Source: Sipunculus nudus (taxonomy: Eukaryota > Annelida > Sipuncula > Golfingiida > Sipunculidae). Taken from it: DNA of 64,000 bases. Position numbers and translations under genes: made by a program. Position 1 is the stretch's first letter. Each line of letters opens with the position of its first letter. Below the pieces are notes generated by a model that saw only the letters and a program-made list of their open reading frames with translations, made no database searches and was not told where the DNA came from. Positions 23,801-34,616 of the stretch are shown here, piece after piece. The stretch lies in the NCBI GenBank assembly GCA_026874595.1, contig CM049312.1, positions 53,821,429-53,885,428 on the forward strand, read 5' to 3'.

Positions 23801-26800
23801 TTCAACAAGTGCTGTGATCTGTTTTCATTTTGGACCATATTTCGCCTAGAAGGTTAGCCGAGCGGTAACGTTTTCAGATGTGTCATACATCTTGAACATT
23901 GTACAAGGAATAATCGTTTGTGTGATCCCAAGACTTTCACTTCCTTTAGACAGGAGCGAATGAACCCGGAGAATCGTAAGAACTACTGCCATATTTGAAG
24001 GAACCGCTACCATATGTTCAGTAAAACAGACAGTATTAATTACATTTATCTAACACTAAATGATACATACCCTTTAAACTTCATCACCTGTCCTTGGTCC
24101 TCGGATGGTGACCCTTTGCTGCCCACGCCATTGCTCTTTCCGTTTTGATCGTCGTCAGAGAAGGCCACGTTCTCCATGCTGACCGGTGTCATTTGAACCT
24201 TGACCTCTGAGGCTAATGTACCAAGATCAGAAAAATAGTTTATTTTCTTTTAAACTCCATACGCAATAGTAGGGTTGCATTGATTCTTACTCATGCCACC
24301 TGCCCTATGCTCGCACAGGCCGCCTTTGTCAAATCCTGGCACCAGGAGTACCGAGTGAGCGATTTATAAATGGGATGTCTGTGCAATATTAATCTTCAAC
24401 ATGCGACAGTCGCACAGTCATCTTTGAGTACTTGTGGTACCGTATAGCCATTGTGGTTCATAAGAGGCGCGGTTATTACTGGTTTAAAATCCTAAATACT
24501 CCTGCTTTCTAGACTAATTTGATCTTGTCAAAACTCACTTAGGCAACAAGGAATCCATGGTCCACACCATATAGATAATAATTTAAATTATTATCAGTTC
24601 ACTGGAATGAAATGAAATAATCATGGCAAAAACCAACAAATCAAAGTCTACATTGGTCAAAACATTCTTGTACCCGTGGCAGCGGCTTAGGGCCGATAAC
24701 GGCAAAGTCGGCTAATGCTAGCAGTGGGTCAGTGGACTTAGTCAGAACGAATGTTTCGTATACAAGTCAAATCTTTGAAAACACGTGTTTACGATTACTA
24801 GAAATCTGCATTCCAAGGATGGAAGCCTCCGCCATGTGGGGAGGGGGTCCCTATTTAGGGATGGTCCCAAAACCATATTTGCATTCACTTATTACGCCCA
24901 TATTCCTAGGCGTTCCCCAAAATGACTGTACATTTGTGAATATTCTTTAATGACATTCCTGAATCCAGATCATGTTTCGGATCCACACACAAATTTAATC
25001 GATTTGTCATTCGCCCAATCCCGAAATGTGCTGATCATTTCATGAGATACCGTTTATGACTGCGCAAATTATGTTGTGAACAAATACACCAATACACACA
25101 CAAACGGGGATCAAAGCATATATCAAACTGATGGAGACAAAGAAAGTCTCATTTCTTCTTCATACAGTTTTCTACAAGGCCTGCTTGGGCTCGTCTAGGG
25201 ACGTGTGTACTTACAGTCAGCATCAGCCACGGACCCCTCCAGCTCGCGGACCACGGCCTCCACTATTGGTAACATGATGGTGGTGGTGGCGGCGTTACAT
25301 AGCCACATAGACAGGAACCACGTGGCCGCCATGAAGCCAGCCATAAGCCTGAACAATGGAACAGGTACAACATACACATCAAATAAAACTTAGGTATAAC
25401 ATCAAATCACAGGCACTCGACACGATAAACATAATTTGCATGTGGGCGATAAAAGCAGTCCATCTCTTCCGTGCATGGTGATTAAACTCTACTTTTACTT
25501 ACAAAATGTGTTTTTTTACTTATAGTTGCTTTTCATCTTATTTACGAGGTTGCCTCATCAAAATGACATTTTTATAACTTGACTCCTTGGTCCCCTCACA
25601 CTCAATTATTCTAACGTATATAATTTTGACATTTTTTTGGGTTTCATCTTCAATAAGCGCTTGTCAACCTGTCTTGAATACAAGGAGAGCATCCACCAGT
25701 ATGTGAATGTATTTAAGTATGTGTTGAGGTATACATGTTTTATGTATATATTGCTCACCACTGCGGTTTTGCGCCCACAACTCTGAGCACAACGAGTGCC
25801 ATTCTTCTATGGAGGTTGCACTTTTCTATGGCGGCAGCAAGGGCAAGACTTCCTACCAACACGAGAGATATGTCCTAAACGCAGTAAGAAACGAAGCGCA
25901 GAAATATTATGAACAATTAAAATATTCAAATGTATTCCACTTTAAAGTCCATTTTAAACAGACTTTTAAAAAATATCACACCGTTGGTTTGGCCCGTAAT
26001 ACGAAACTAACGGAAATCTGAACCGTTTTGTGCTTAAATACAGCAATTAATGCCCCTGGTAAAATGTTTCAGTATATATATATGTTGAATTAACCGAACA
26101 CAATATCTTATAAATATTGGGATATAATATTAACAAACGCTGGTACACTGATAGTTTGCCAATAATAAGTTACTAATAATGGGAATTATCTGAGAGAAGA
26201 TAAGCCACTTATAGTACGGAACATGATTTGGTCTCCTGGCAACACTAACTCTGTGTTGTGAAAATTAACATATTTTACGTATATTAACATATATTTGAAA
26301 TTCCTGTACAATTTTTCTTTAATTTTCAAAAATATTCTCTTAATACCTTGACATAATTCCCGGCCACAGCTGAAGCGCGGAGAACTCCCAGTAAGGGCAA
26401 CATGACAACCGGAAGTAACGAAGTCACCGCCAGGGGCAGAACCTCCGTCATCCAGTAGATTGCCATGGTGATCATGACGTAACCACATTTTGCTTGCTGA
26501 AATTCAAATGTAACATGGTTAACGTCGAATATAACCTGAAACCTTTATAACAAGATTTTATCTAATATTCTCACACTTTTCTGCAAGAAAAAAATTCAAT
26601 AAAATCACTACATAAAGTTTTTTTTTTTGGTAAAAAAGGGTGAAAGAAAGATTGAGACAATACAGAATACAATGCAAAAACATGTGCATGCAAAGAAATT
26701 ATAAAGAAATTATTGATTTTATAACCATATTGTAACTTCCAAAGCTGTGTTTCACAGATAAATACAAACAAAAGTACATACTTTAATATAAATTTATACA

Positions 26801-29800
26801 TAACCTGCAGAAGATACATGTGCTGTCCTTGACGAGAAAAACACCTTGCTACTTGCGCATATAATGTATATATATATGTATCTAACGTATTCCTAAACTG
26901 AAACGACCCATCCTGCCCTATCATACAGACAGTCAGACACAGATACGTCTATCCCTTGAAAAGGGCTTCATTGATTCATACGTACATGCACCAATATGTC
27001 AATATTTAGGCCTATGCAGTGCCATGTGGTGCGATGCTGGGGTAAACAGTATGAACTGTGGCAGGGTACATTTATCGTATAGTTGATCCCTATATTTGAG
27101 CTGTTGTAAATGGAAAAGGTGCAGTTGTAATTCTGGATTTGTGCAGCTCTAGGATTTAAAGTTTTGTTCCCGTCATATAGACTGAATCCAAACATTTTTT
27201 GCCCAAAGATTAAAAACTAGGTTTCATCAATCACCCATAGCAATGTTATACGCTATAAAGTTGGTTCTGGCTTATGAGTTTGCAAACAGTTTATTTCTGT
27301 AATACTAGCCATATTCGCGTTCATCATTCATACATAATATTTATATAAATAGGGTATATTATATATATCTACAAACTCAAGATCAACAGGTCATGGGTCA
27401 AAATTAAAACTAGAATACGGGTAGTCGACAAGCGACTACGTGTATCCGCCAAAATCAGAGTAGGACGGGTGAAGTGAGGCATGGATTGAGTGGCAAGGGG
27501 AAATAGAGTTACATGTGTTACATATTAGAATGGATGTCTGCCACGTAAACATGATTGTAGGTGGCGCCATCTGTTATTTGAACGAGAAACTATCCAAGAT
27601 GTATACACATGCAAAATTTCAGGTGGAAAAGTCAAACCACTGCAGAGATAGGAGTGATTTTATGCCACAGCAGACAAACAGATGGACGCTGTGCAAAAAT
27701 GGCTGCAGGTGGCGCCACCATTTTTGTGTATGTTATAAAGCTATCAAAGGGCTACATTTGTGTAAATTTGTTTTCCTGATTGGTCAAACGAGTCTGGAGA
27801 TATAAGCATTAATTTCTGCAGCGTGAACGTGAATGAAGCTGGCGCCACCTGTCATAAAATCAAGAAAGCTATCCAGGATGTACACGCATGCCGAATTACA
27901 GGTAATTTGGTCAAACCACTGCAGAGATATGAGTCATTTTAACCCATGGCAGACAAACAGATGGACGCTGTGCAAAATTGGCTGCAGGTGCCGCCACTAT
28001 TTTTTGTGTATGTTATAAAGCTATCCCAGGGCTACATTTGTACAAAATCTTTTTCCTGATCGGTCAAACGGTTCCCGAGATATGTGGGTTTATGTGTGGA
28101 AACAGACGCAGAAACGGACGCTGGGCAGAGAGGAAAGGTCAGAGGTCAAGGCCAATTGGTTAGGCACCAGTTCACATGTGACCCGATAACTTGTGTAAGT
28201 TTCGGAAAAGTCCGTCCTGTAATCTCAGAGGAGTTCTCCGGAAACTAACGCGGCGGCGGCGGCGGAACCCGGTCAAAACCATAGTATCCGCAAAACTTCG
28301 TTTTGGCGGATACAATTACAAAAGGCCTCTACATATACAAACTCAAGATCAATAGGTCATGGTTCAAAATTAAAGTTACAAAAGGCCTCGGTCTCTGATG
28401 AGTCCGGTTCGTTGGGTGGGCAAATTGGACCATATATATTTTATGCTGACAGGGAACACTTGGTTACAAGTTAATATGTTTCTAAAATTCCATTATTATG
28501 TTTTACTGACGTGTCAGACATGATGTGTATGCAAAATAACGATTTGGAAACTCATACTCCTCTGAAACCCTCGCTCTTCTTGTGTGAGAATGTGATCTAT
28601 GTGGATACAGTCTTCCAGAGTCAAGTTTCTGGGTACAAGAGAATCGAGATACAGAGTTATAAATGTTGCTTATTATAGAATTTAAACTGGCTGGTACATT
28701 CCAGTTGACTTGATTGACTAAAAGAAGGGAAACAATCAGCGTTAGGAAGCAGCCTAAGAAAGCCATCGTGTGCAAAGTGGGGTCCTATAAACAGTTTAAG
28801 CGAATCCATATAGTCAATAAACAGTCAACAGCATCAAAACGAAGGTGTCTACAAATCATGAATTTTCTTTAAAACGTGCAGTCCTGCAAAAAACGGGGAA
28901 AAATCATAAGAGCAGTTAATATTTTATTCCCATATATTTTATACAGGATATGTGTCTACAATGCATACGACGGTAGGCTACAGCTAGTGAGACACAATTC
29001 AGTGCAAGAGACGTGTTGAACTTTGTAAGCATTTGATCACGTTCCTCGCGTTCACGGGTAAACACTGGGTACAAAATGTGAGTCACATACCCATCAGCGC
29101 CAGGTAGAATAATGACACGCGTAAAAAGTGTTTCACCTACGCGAGTGCAACGTGAAGGTTGCAGAGAGTAAACTTTTGCATGCCCGCACAAAGGTTCATT
29201 ACTTGCTAGGGTCAAAGAGCAGTCGTGTTTTACAGCCTGCACCCGAGTACATCACCTTGTCGTCGCAGGTCATTGTTTGTAAATGTCTTGAACGGTTGGT
29301 TATGGCAGAGCTGCTAACGTTATCGGACACCCTAATTGATAAATCCTTAACATGAATAGTATGAGCTCTTTTTTCATATCAGTGGAGGCATGTTGGTTTA
29401 TCTGGTTAACTAGAATACGGACAAACAATTTAGTAGGAACGCGTCTGCGGGTTCAGATGGAATACATATTACCTGAGATGGCTAATTGATATGCTACCAT
29501 CCCATTGTGGTGTACTTTTACTAGTAATTAAGTGTGGAGTATTCCCTGGAGGAACCCAACATATACCCAACATATGATAAATTAATGTTTACACTTAAAC
29601 TTTACCGTAAACATGGCGGACTACCGTAAGGATACAAATTACAGATTTAACGGTCTTCCTTTTAATGTCCTCTTTCACTACCAGGCCATTAAAGCATGTA
29701 TATAAAATATTATATCCACCCTGGATCTAAATTTGTCAAACCATAATTAATTGCACAGGAAGTGATAATTAATAAATTATGCCACAAAAACATTTCTTGC

Positions 29801-30271
29801 GAGCTTTGACTTATTTTCAATTCGTTTTATGATTGACTTTAGTCCTAATTAAATCTATATCAAAAGCTGTTGAAATATTATAAACAATACAGAGTTAAGT
29901 CGGTTCAAAACTGAGATTCCTATCTTGGAACTGAAAATTTCCCTGGTATTTTTTTTTAATGCGCATAAACTTCAGCTAGGAGTTCCAAATTACCGGGCAT
30001 TTTAAATCCCCTAAATTTTAATTTCAACTTTGGCATGAACACCATGATGTTGCAATTGACGTTAAATAGATGTATGCTTTCATCAGCTGCGTCATGTTTA
30101 TTTATCTACCAGTAATGTATGAGTTATAAGTTCCGTGGTTATAAATACACACATGTCCGGATAGAAACCTACCGGTGTTCCTACATGCAGCGGGAGTGGC
30201 AGCAGTATGACCGGCACAAGGAGCACGGTCAAAGGCTTTTTATAGATCCGTAACCACCGCAGAGGGTTCAT
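14376..30271 (-). CDS. SLC13A2/3/5-like: SLC13-family Na+/carboxylate cotransporter, copy 1 (complete, 14 coding exons)
   Basis: Plasma-membrane Na+-coupled di/tricarboxylate (Krebs-cycle intermediate) uptake is the known role of the SLC13A2/3/5 clade. Fourteen coding exons total 1839 nt, giving 612 residues, close to the 570-600 usual for the family; every junction keeps frame and has GT-AG borders. Exons 5' to 3': 30173-30271, 26347-26496, 25759-25874, 25215-25348, 24071-24212, 22402-22608, 20929-21057, 20146-20241, 19607-19711, 18963-19048, 18540-18658, 17919-18080, 16902-17039, 14376-14531. Start ATG is the first after an in-frame TAG. Landmarks: GGTATLTG in exon 6, GGGFALA in exon 11, EVTSNPA in exon 12 and the Na+:sulfate-symporter-type signature [14 protein letters not shown] in exon 13. 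Odd: the first binding motif reads CNA, not the SNT of copy 2 and of the vertebrate members, and PVATPPN is PSGSPPN. Substrate may therefore differ. Tandem paralogue lies at 44188-62029. Confidence 0.93.
14584..16058. mobile_element. Long-TIR non-autonomous DNA transposon (Mutator-like candidate)
   Basis: About 145-180 bp terminal inverted repeats (14584-14729 and 15880-16058) opening GGAAGTGTCTA, with subterminal copies of GTCGGCTGCCTAGACAGTCC and GCAGCCGACAATG. Both ends are flanked by the same 9 bases TTTTTTTAA (14575-14583 and 16059-16067). Length 1475 bp, no transposase frame; interior holds a (TA)n tract. A 9-bp duplication with long TIRs is characteristic of Mutator-like elements. It lies in the last intron of SLC13 copy 1. 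Confidence 0.75.
14760..14825. repeat. (TA)n microsatellite
   Basis: TA run inside the long-TIR element. Confidence 0.96.
16287..16870. repeat. (TTA)n microsatellite array
   Basis: Nearly 600 bp of ATT/TTA repeats with recurring interruptions GGCCTATTACTATTATATT and AAGGCTATTATT, implying local duplication of larger blocks. Ends about 30 bp from exon 13 of SLC13 copy 1. Confidence 0.95.
16902..17039 (-). CDS. SLC13 copy 1 coding exon 13
   Basis: 46 codons, phase 0 both ends. Starts [18 protein letters not shown] and carries the family signature [20 protein letters not shown]. The usual P-V-A-T-P-P-N of the clade (present in copy 2) is P-S-G-S-P-P-N here. Confidence 0.95.
17919..18080 (-). 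CDS. SLC13 copy 1 coding exon 12
   Basis: 54 codons, phase 0. Contains LSKWIASQL and the second binding motif in [19 protein letters not shown]. Copy 2 has TSNSATAT at the same place; both keep Ser-Asn. Confidence 0.95.
18508..18537 (-). repeat. (CT)n tract directly after the exon 11 donor, copy 1
   Basis: On the sense (minus) strand intron 11 begins GTATCTCTCTCTC and stays CT for about 30 nt. The same position in copy 2 carries a far longer CT tract. Confidence 0.9.
18540..18658 (-). CDS. SLC13 copy 1 coding exon 11
   Basis: 40 codons including the split Asp codon. [16 protein letters not shown] then [19 protein letters not shown], the start of the second transport half, before a GTATCT donor. 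Confidence 0.95.
18963..19048 (-). CDS. SLC13 copy 1 coding exon 10
   Basis: 86 nt with split codons at both ends; [20 protein letters not shown] membrane segment followed by RWPWKLGN. Confidence 0.94.
19607..19711 (-). CDS. SLC13 copy 1 coding exon 9
   Basis: 105 nt. [20 protein letters not shown] membrane span, then [14 protein letters not shown], a well conserved loop of the family (LLWF-REPGF). Confidence 0.95.
20146..20241 (-). CDS. SLC13 copy 1 coding exon 8
   Basis: 96 nt. Charged cytosolic loop [20 protein letters not shown] then [12 protein letters not shown]. Acceptor TTTACAG lies about 15 bp from a (TA)n tract in the upstream intron. Confidence 0.93.
20257..20303. repeat. (TA)n microsatellite next to the exon 8 acceptor
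   Basis: TA run starting about 15 bp upstream (sense strand) of the exon 8 3' splice site. Confidence 0.96.
20803..20863. repeat. (TA)n microsatellite
   Basis: TA run in intron 7 of SLC13 copy 1. Confidence 0.96.
20929..21057 (-). CDS. SLC13 copy 1 coding exon 7
   Basis: 129 nt. [20 protein letters not shown] then a membrane span ending LLLVFFGPR. The orthologous exon in copy 2 is the parent of the 79-bp array; no such array adjoins this exon. Confidence 0.95.
22180..22375. repeat. G-rich minisatellite in intron 6 of copy 1
   Basis: Five or six imperfect units of GCGGGGCGGGTGCGGGCTGAA in about 200 bp, starting about 25 bp past the exon 6 donor on the sense strand. G runs are on the + (template) strand. 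Confidence 0.85.
22402..22608 (-). CDS. SLC13 copy 1 coding exon 6
   Basis: 207 nt. A Ser/Asn-rich loop ([15 protein letters not shown]), then [19 protein letters not shown] and [18 protein letters not shown]. The [10 protein letters not shown] segment is a hallmark of the family. Confidence 0.96.
24071..24212 (-). CDS. SLC13 copy 1 coding exon 5
   Basis: 142 nt. A hydrophilic, acidic cytosolic loop ([20 protein letters not shown]) that varies between family members; copy 2 has a shorter, unrelated-looking loop keeping only NVAF/NMAF and MK(F/L)(K/N)G. Confidence 0.9.
25215..25348 (-). CDS. SLC13 copy 1 coding exon 4
   Basis: 134 nt. [20 protein letters not shown] then [18 protein letters not shown]. 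The first SNT binding motif is replaced by CNA here. Confidence 0.95.
25759..25874 (-). CDS. SLC13 copy 1 coding exon 3
   Basis: 116 nt. [20 protein letters not shown] then [18 protein letters not shown], matching the LGGL-AVAVE-WNLHKRIAL block of the family. Confidence 0.95.
26347..26496 (-). CDS. SLC13 copy 1 coding exon 2
   Basis: 150 nt, 50 codons, phase 0. [20 protein letters not shown] then [20 protein letters not shown]; the YW-TEV-PLAVTSL-P block is strongly conserved. Confidence 0.95.
27410..28316 (+). mobile_element. Core-repeat element B (pearl/Helentron-like, non-autonomous)
   Basis: Same plan as element A: 5' CTAGAATACGGGTAGTCGAC and TATCCGC, alternating core monomers with GGTGGCGCCA boxes near 27561, 27709, 27838 and 27986, then CGGCGGCGGCGG and a 3' hairpin at 28284-28313 (GTATCCGCAAAAC / GTTTTGGCGGATAC) followed by AAT. 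Flanks share a phrase of about 40 bp (27371-27408 and 28332-28373), which helps define the ends. Confidence 0.72.
28503..28766 (-). CDS. Short frame with signal-peptide-like start (doubtful)
   Basis: 87-codon open frame in intron 1 of SLC13 copy 1, same strand. It opens [20 protein letters not shown], a convincing hydrophobic leader, followed by a basic tail with HTRRARV and few cysteines. No homologue recognised and no promoter or splice sites established. It may be chance in AT-rich intron DNA. Confidence 0.15.
   Translation of the reverse strand: MAFLGCFLTLIVSLLLVNQVNWNVPASLNSIISNIYNSVSRFSCTQKLDSGRLYPHRSHSHTRRARVSEEYEFPNRYFAYTSCLTRQ
29239..29352 (+). pseudogene. Decayed non-LTR reverse-transcriptase fragment (doubtful)
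   Basis: The frame reads [20 protein letters not shown], resembling the RPxxLTSxxxKxxERL block at the start of the RT domain in CR1/Rex-type LINE proteins. Only about 35 residues remain and the YADD region is absent. Assignment is from one motif only. Confidence 0.35.
30173..30271 (-). CDS. SLC13 copy 1 coding exon 1
   Basis: 33 codons starting ATG at 30271; [20 protein letters not shown] then [13 protein letters not shown], the cytosolic N-terminus and first membrane span (PI-LLPLP is typical). An in-frame TAG lies 13 codons upstream. Donor GTAGGT. Confidence 0.93.
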
Positions 30272-30349
30272 CGCTGACACGGTGATCTTACCACAGTCAC
30301 AGAGAGTCTACACCACAACGTCAGTCAGCAGCGCACTGTTCACCGTCAC
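30272..30349 (-). other. 5' UTR part of SLC13 copy 1 exon 1
   Basis: The sense strand has a plausible acceptor TACTTGCAG ending at 30350, giving about 78 nt of leader before the ATG. No upstream ATG in frame. Confidence 0.5.
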
Positions 30350-31459
30350 CTGCAAGTACCGACAGTAATAAATCATTCATTAATTTTAATGTTATCTCGA
30401 TTACCTTTTATATTTGTAACGTAAACCGTTACGAGTTCACATACAAATCTATAAATATACACTTCTGACTTGATTTTTTAAATCTTGCTATCGATTTCTT
30501 TTAAAATAAATAAATAATTTACTCATGGGTCACGGCGCTCAGCTGTCTTTCAGGGCCAAAAAATAGTTACAATACAATACCATATAGATCGCTACTAAAT
30601 GACTGCAACATCCCTATCGTATATGAAACAATTACACAAAAGGAGTCAAAGAGAAGCCCTATAGTTCTCAGTTACACTTAATTAAACGAGAATATGTTTG
30701 AAAATGAAAAAAAAAAATCTCTCAATGAGTTGGTCTACCTATTTTGACTGAACTTACCTAAATTGACAGGAATAAATTTTTACTAATGGTTTCGGTGGAA
30801 AGATGTGTTGCCATTCGTCTCATAATCATACAGCTATAAAGATCAACATAAATAGCAAAGTTTAGGGCAACCAGTGCATGACTGTGATAATATCAAAATC
30901 AAACTAACTAAATAACTATTTAAATTTCAAAACGATTAAATAATAAATGTAAGTGAATTGTCTCTGTTTATATTAGTTATATTTGACTGGGCTAAAATTA
31001 TTTTAAGAAAGACTAGTCTATCTAAATATTTATACTACTATTGTTAGAAATTGGTTTTAACATCATTATCGACGACTTAAAAATAAAAACGAAAGACGAT
31101 CGATAAGTTATCGATTATTTATTGTACATTCTATATAACCCTGAAATATGATGTACACTAGTACCTTAAATACTGATCACAAAAGTCTGGAAAGAAATAT
31201 TAGAAGAAAAATTAAACAATCAAAGTAAATATATACCTTGTGTAATAGCTGTCAAAATGATATAACCCTTGGCATTAATATCATGTAACAGATCTTGAAG
31301 AACCATACAATATCAGTTTTTGTATTCGATGTCAAAAATTGAATGGTGAGCCAAACCAGAGCTATTAATGTTATCAGCCGATCTCGAAATGGTCATTAAA
31401 CTTGTGACAAAAAAATGTTTAATTTATTCAGGTTTTGATTAACTAATGCACCTTCAGCG

Positions 31460-31460
<1 letters not shown>

Positions 31461-31520
<60 letters not shown>
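31461..31520. repeat. (TA)n microsatellite
   Basis: Pure TA run. Confidence 0.96.
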
Positions 31521-31523
<3 letters not shown>

Positions 31524-31959
31524 TAGGGTTGAGATAAACAGGCTTAAGTCCATCTTAATATTATTAACACTATATAATTGTTAATTTTAAAAAATTTTAC
31601 AACAAAACATCAAGTGATACTTTAATATATAAATCAAATATCATTAGTAAAATTACTAACTGATCACAATGTGTTACAGCAGTCAAAGCCATTAACTGAA
31701 ACATTTAAAAAGTAAACATCTGCATAAAGGACTTTTTATATTATTACATGTGATTTATTTTTCTTGTTTTCCAGTCTATTCACATGATCTACATAGTAAC
31801 TACCACTGTCATAAAATATATTTATACAATACTAGTATAGCTTTAGCAAATAAATAATAGTTTTACTTGTTTAAACATACAGATGATTTAATAAAGCCTG
31901 ATTCTACGTATTGCAAGGAATCATATATAAGTTAACTGAGTTGGTTAAATAACCCCCAC

Positions 31960-32130
31960 TTCAACGAAACGGGGCAAAGTGATTTGGGTTGTCTGTCTAT
32001 ATGTCTGTATGTCCGTCCGTCAGGTTTTCGTTTCCGTGCAATTTCTTTCCTAAATATTAATCCGATTTCTTTCAAATTTTCGTTAGTTATTGATCTCATG
32101 AACACCTTGGCTTGGATTGGTTTTGAAGTG
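31960..32130. repeat. Dispersed repeat with GACGGACGGACA-type end
   Basis: Phrase ACCCCCACTTCAACGAAACGG, then TGTCCGTCCGTCAGG, then AATCCGATTTCTTTCAAATTTTC; the style of an interspersed repeat, related in wording to the family at 8730-9150. No gene. Confidence 0.45.
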
Positions 32131-32494
32131 TTTGTGTGAAAATTTTTTATCACAAACTCTGAGAGAAACAAAACCTATTGTTCCAAATCCACAAAAACAA
32201 TTATGACATGTGGACACACTCCAGAGGACAATGAAAGTTAAAACAGGCACAATGACATGTAGAGACGTCATCAGGGGAAAATAAAAACTTAAATATTTTG
32301 AGCAGGCAAACATGCATGAAGATCAAAGGAAGATAAAATAATGAGAGGCGGGAGCAGAGGACATAAATTCCACTATATATAATTTATACATTTAGAAATT
32401 CAAGTTATATTCAGGTCTCGATTCTCAAACAATTAAATTGAAAATGGACGTGTTAACAATATTATAAAGCTTTTTATTAAGGATTCTATCTTTT

Positions 32495-32498
<4 letters not shown>

Positions 32499-32580
<82 letters not shown>

Positions 32581-32581
32581 C
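32499..32581. repeat. (TA)n microsatellite
   Basis: TA run with one G near the end. Confidence 0.96.
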
Positions 32582-34616
32582 ATATCATACTCACTTGGCA
32601 TCGTATCTATATCCGTACCTGCGTCCGGACACAAAGTGGAATCACACCTGCATTCAATCATATTGACCTACCACGTGTCTTAGCAGCAAACCGATTTTAT
32701 TCCATGTTCTTGTTTAATTGTAATCAAGTTAATGTAGTTACCAAATATAGAGTAATCACCAAAGAATTACTTTACCTACGTTCATGTTTGTATTTAAACA
32801 AAACATTATAATCCCTCAATACTGCAAATTTCTATATTTCTTTCAAATTCAGTTATATATACACAAGCTGATGGACATTCCATGCTAATGTTGCTACAGT
32901 ATGTACCGCTTGACCATGGTTGGCATGGTTACCAAGCGCTATACAGTAGTACGGTGAGAGCTTACCGTACGTATAGTGGGACACATCTGTCAAAAAAAAA
33001 GGTTCAAGCACCTATTCCTTTTGTAGCGTGGAAACACCAAATAAATCCTACATCTTATCACTTATTTAGACTCCAATGGGACCACAATTATTACTGAGTA
33101 ATCAGTATGTCCGAAAGTGTGGGCATTTCCTGTGAAGAAAATGAGATATGGATTCTTCCCCACACAGGCTCCTGAAGTCTTCCGGTTGACACTTAAACTT
33201 GGGGAGTAAAAAGGATGAAAAAACATTCACAGATGCACATTAGGTTAATATATTGATACCGTTAGGTACACAGTCAATTATTTTCCATATAAGATTAAAA
33301 GAATGGATAAATTTTAGACAACAAGCACTAGCATTACATTTCAATGCCCCGGGTCTAAATCCGTATAGGGTAATATCTCAACTTGCATTTACTGTATACT
33401 GCGGCGCATGATATCCATGTATAAACTATGTTAAAGCGATACACACTGTAGCAAATGCTGATGCAGAGGCACTCCGATCATTATTGAATAATGGAACTGG
33501 TAATGAACTAATATCCATAATTATTTTAAATACAAGCACTGTTATACCTGCATTTGACGGTTATTTTATATGTTTGCCTAACTCAAAATAGATATACAAT
33601 ATAGACATTTACGTAGTATAAGCACTAATGTTTATCAATGGAAGACACCTGGTATATTACATATATAGGCCCTATATACAAGCGCATTGATGCGTGAGAC
33701 GTTATAATGATTTTTGGTCTATGTAAATGTCAGAACCAGCTGCGGCTCAATGTCTGATATATAAACTGTCACATCAGTTATCGAAGTGTTCGATCCACAG
33801 CTGGCAACTCATAAATGATCAGGTATACGTTATCATGCTAATATTGGTTTTATCAGGAATGAACGTTTTTATATAAGTTAGTATAATTATAGAATATATA
33901 TAATAAACACTTGTGAATGGTGTGCCGATTAATCGATTTAAACGATGGTTGGTCGTCTTCCCTCATTATATTCGATTAAATTGGTTGCATTTTTGCATAA
34001 TCGATAAAATATTCTAATTCTGTCAGAGATATAAGGAAGATGGGTAACAAAATAGCGAACAGCATTGAAACAATAAGCTTAGTGGTAATATGCAGTCTGC
34101 ATGCAGCATATTTCCTTGACTGTAAAAGTTTTTATCGTGATGTAGCTGATAAACTTTATTTACTCGGTAAATAATTTAAGTATAAATAACATGCAGATTT
34201 CACGGTAATATAAAAGTACCTGAAATAACATATATATAATCGGCCATCCGTAGTTTTTATCAGCAAGTCACCGAATATGATTTTACAACAGATTCCTACC
34301 ATTAATAAATAAATACCTCTCTGAGTGACAGAATATAATATAGGTTTGCAGTAAACGAATTGAGGATCAAACCGGGCAGTTTTAATCCATGATCGAATTA
34401 TGTCGAAAACCCCAAAGCAATACACAGGTCTGGACATTGGTGAAGTTTCTTTAAACACGTAAACCATACACTTCACGGAGACGTCATGTGGTAAAATATA
34501 TGATAGGTGACCAATTTACATAAGCTTTACTGCTATATAAATAGAATAGCTAAATCAGAAATCACAAGCTGAGACGCAGGTGGCGATCTCTACTAAGACT
34601 GAATGAAAGAACTCAC

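Larger units (their letters stand above)
17040..26346. other. Introns 2-12 of SLC13 copy 1
   Basis: Between the exons listed, these introns (about 300-1500 bp each) hold microsatellites at 18508-18537, 20257-20303 and 20803-20863, a G-rich repeat at 22180-22375 and one isolated core-repeat box (GGCGGCGCCACT) near 17791. A tRNA-like A-box phrase (GGTTAGCCGAGCGGTAAC) is at about 23852. Nothing else gene-like was seen in 21100-22180, 22650-24060 or 24220-25200. Confidence 0.6.
26497..30172. other. Intron 1 of SLC13 copy 1
   Basis: Holds core-repeat element B (27410-28316), a short frame with a signal-peptide-like start (28503-28766), a decayed reverse-transcriptase fragment (29239-29352) and a 5'-end relic of the core-repeat family (AACTAGAATACGG at about 29409). 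The remainder is AT-rich with nothing recognised. Confidence 0.6.
30350..34616. other. Probable 5' UTR intron of SLC13 copy 1
   Basis: AT-rich, with (TA)n at 31461-31520 and 32499-32581, and a dispersed repeat at about 31960-32130 carrying CTGTCTATATGTCTGTATGTCC-type words and CCGTCCGTCAGG. No exon recognised. Confidence 0.4.

Noticed and set aside
23850-23950. A second tRNA or SINE
   Set aside because: Only an A-box-like phrase GGTTAGCCGAGCGGTAAC is present; no B box at the right distance was found.
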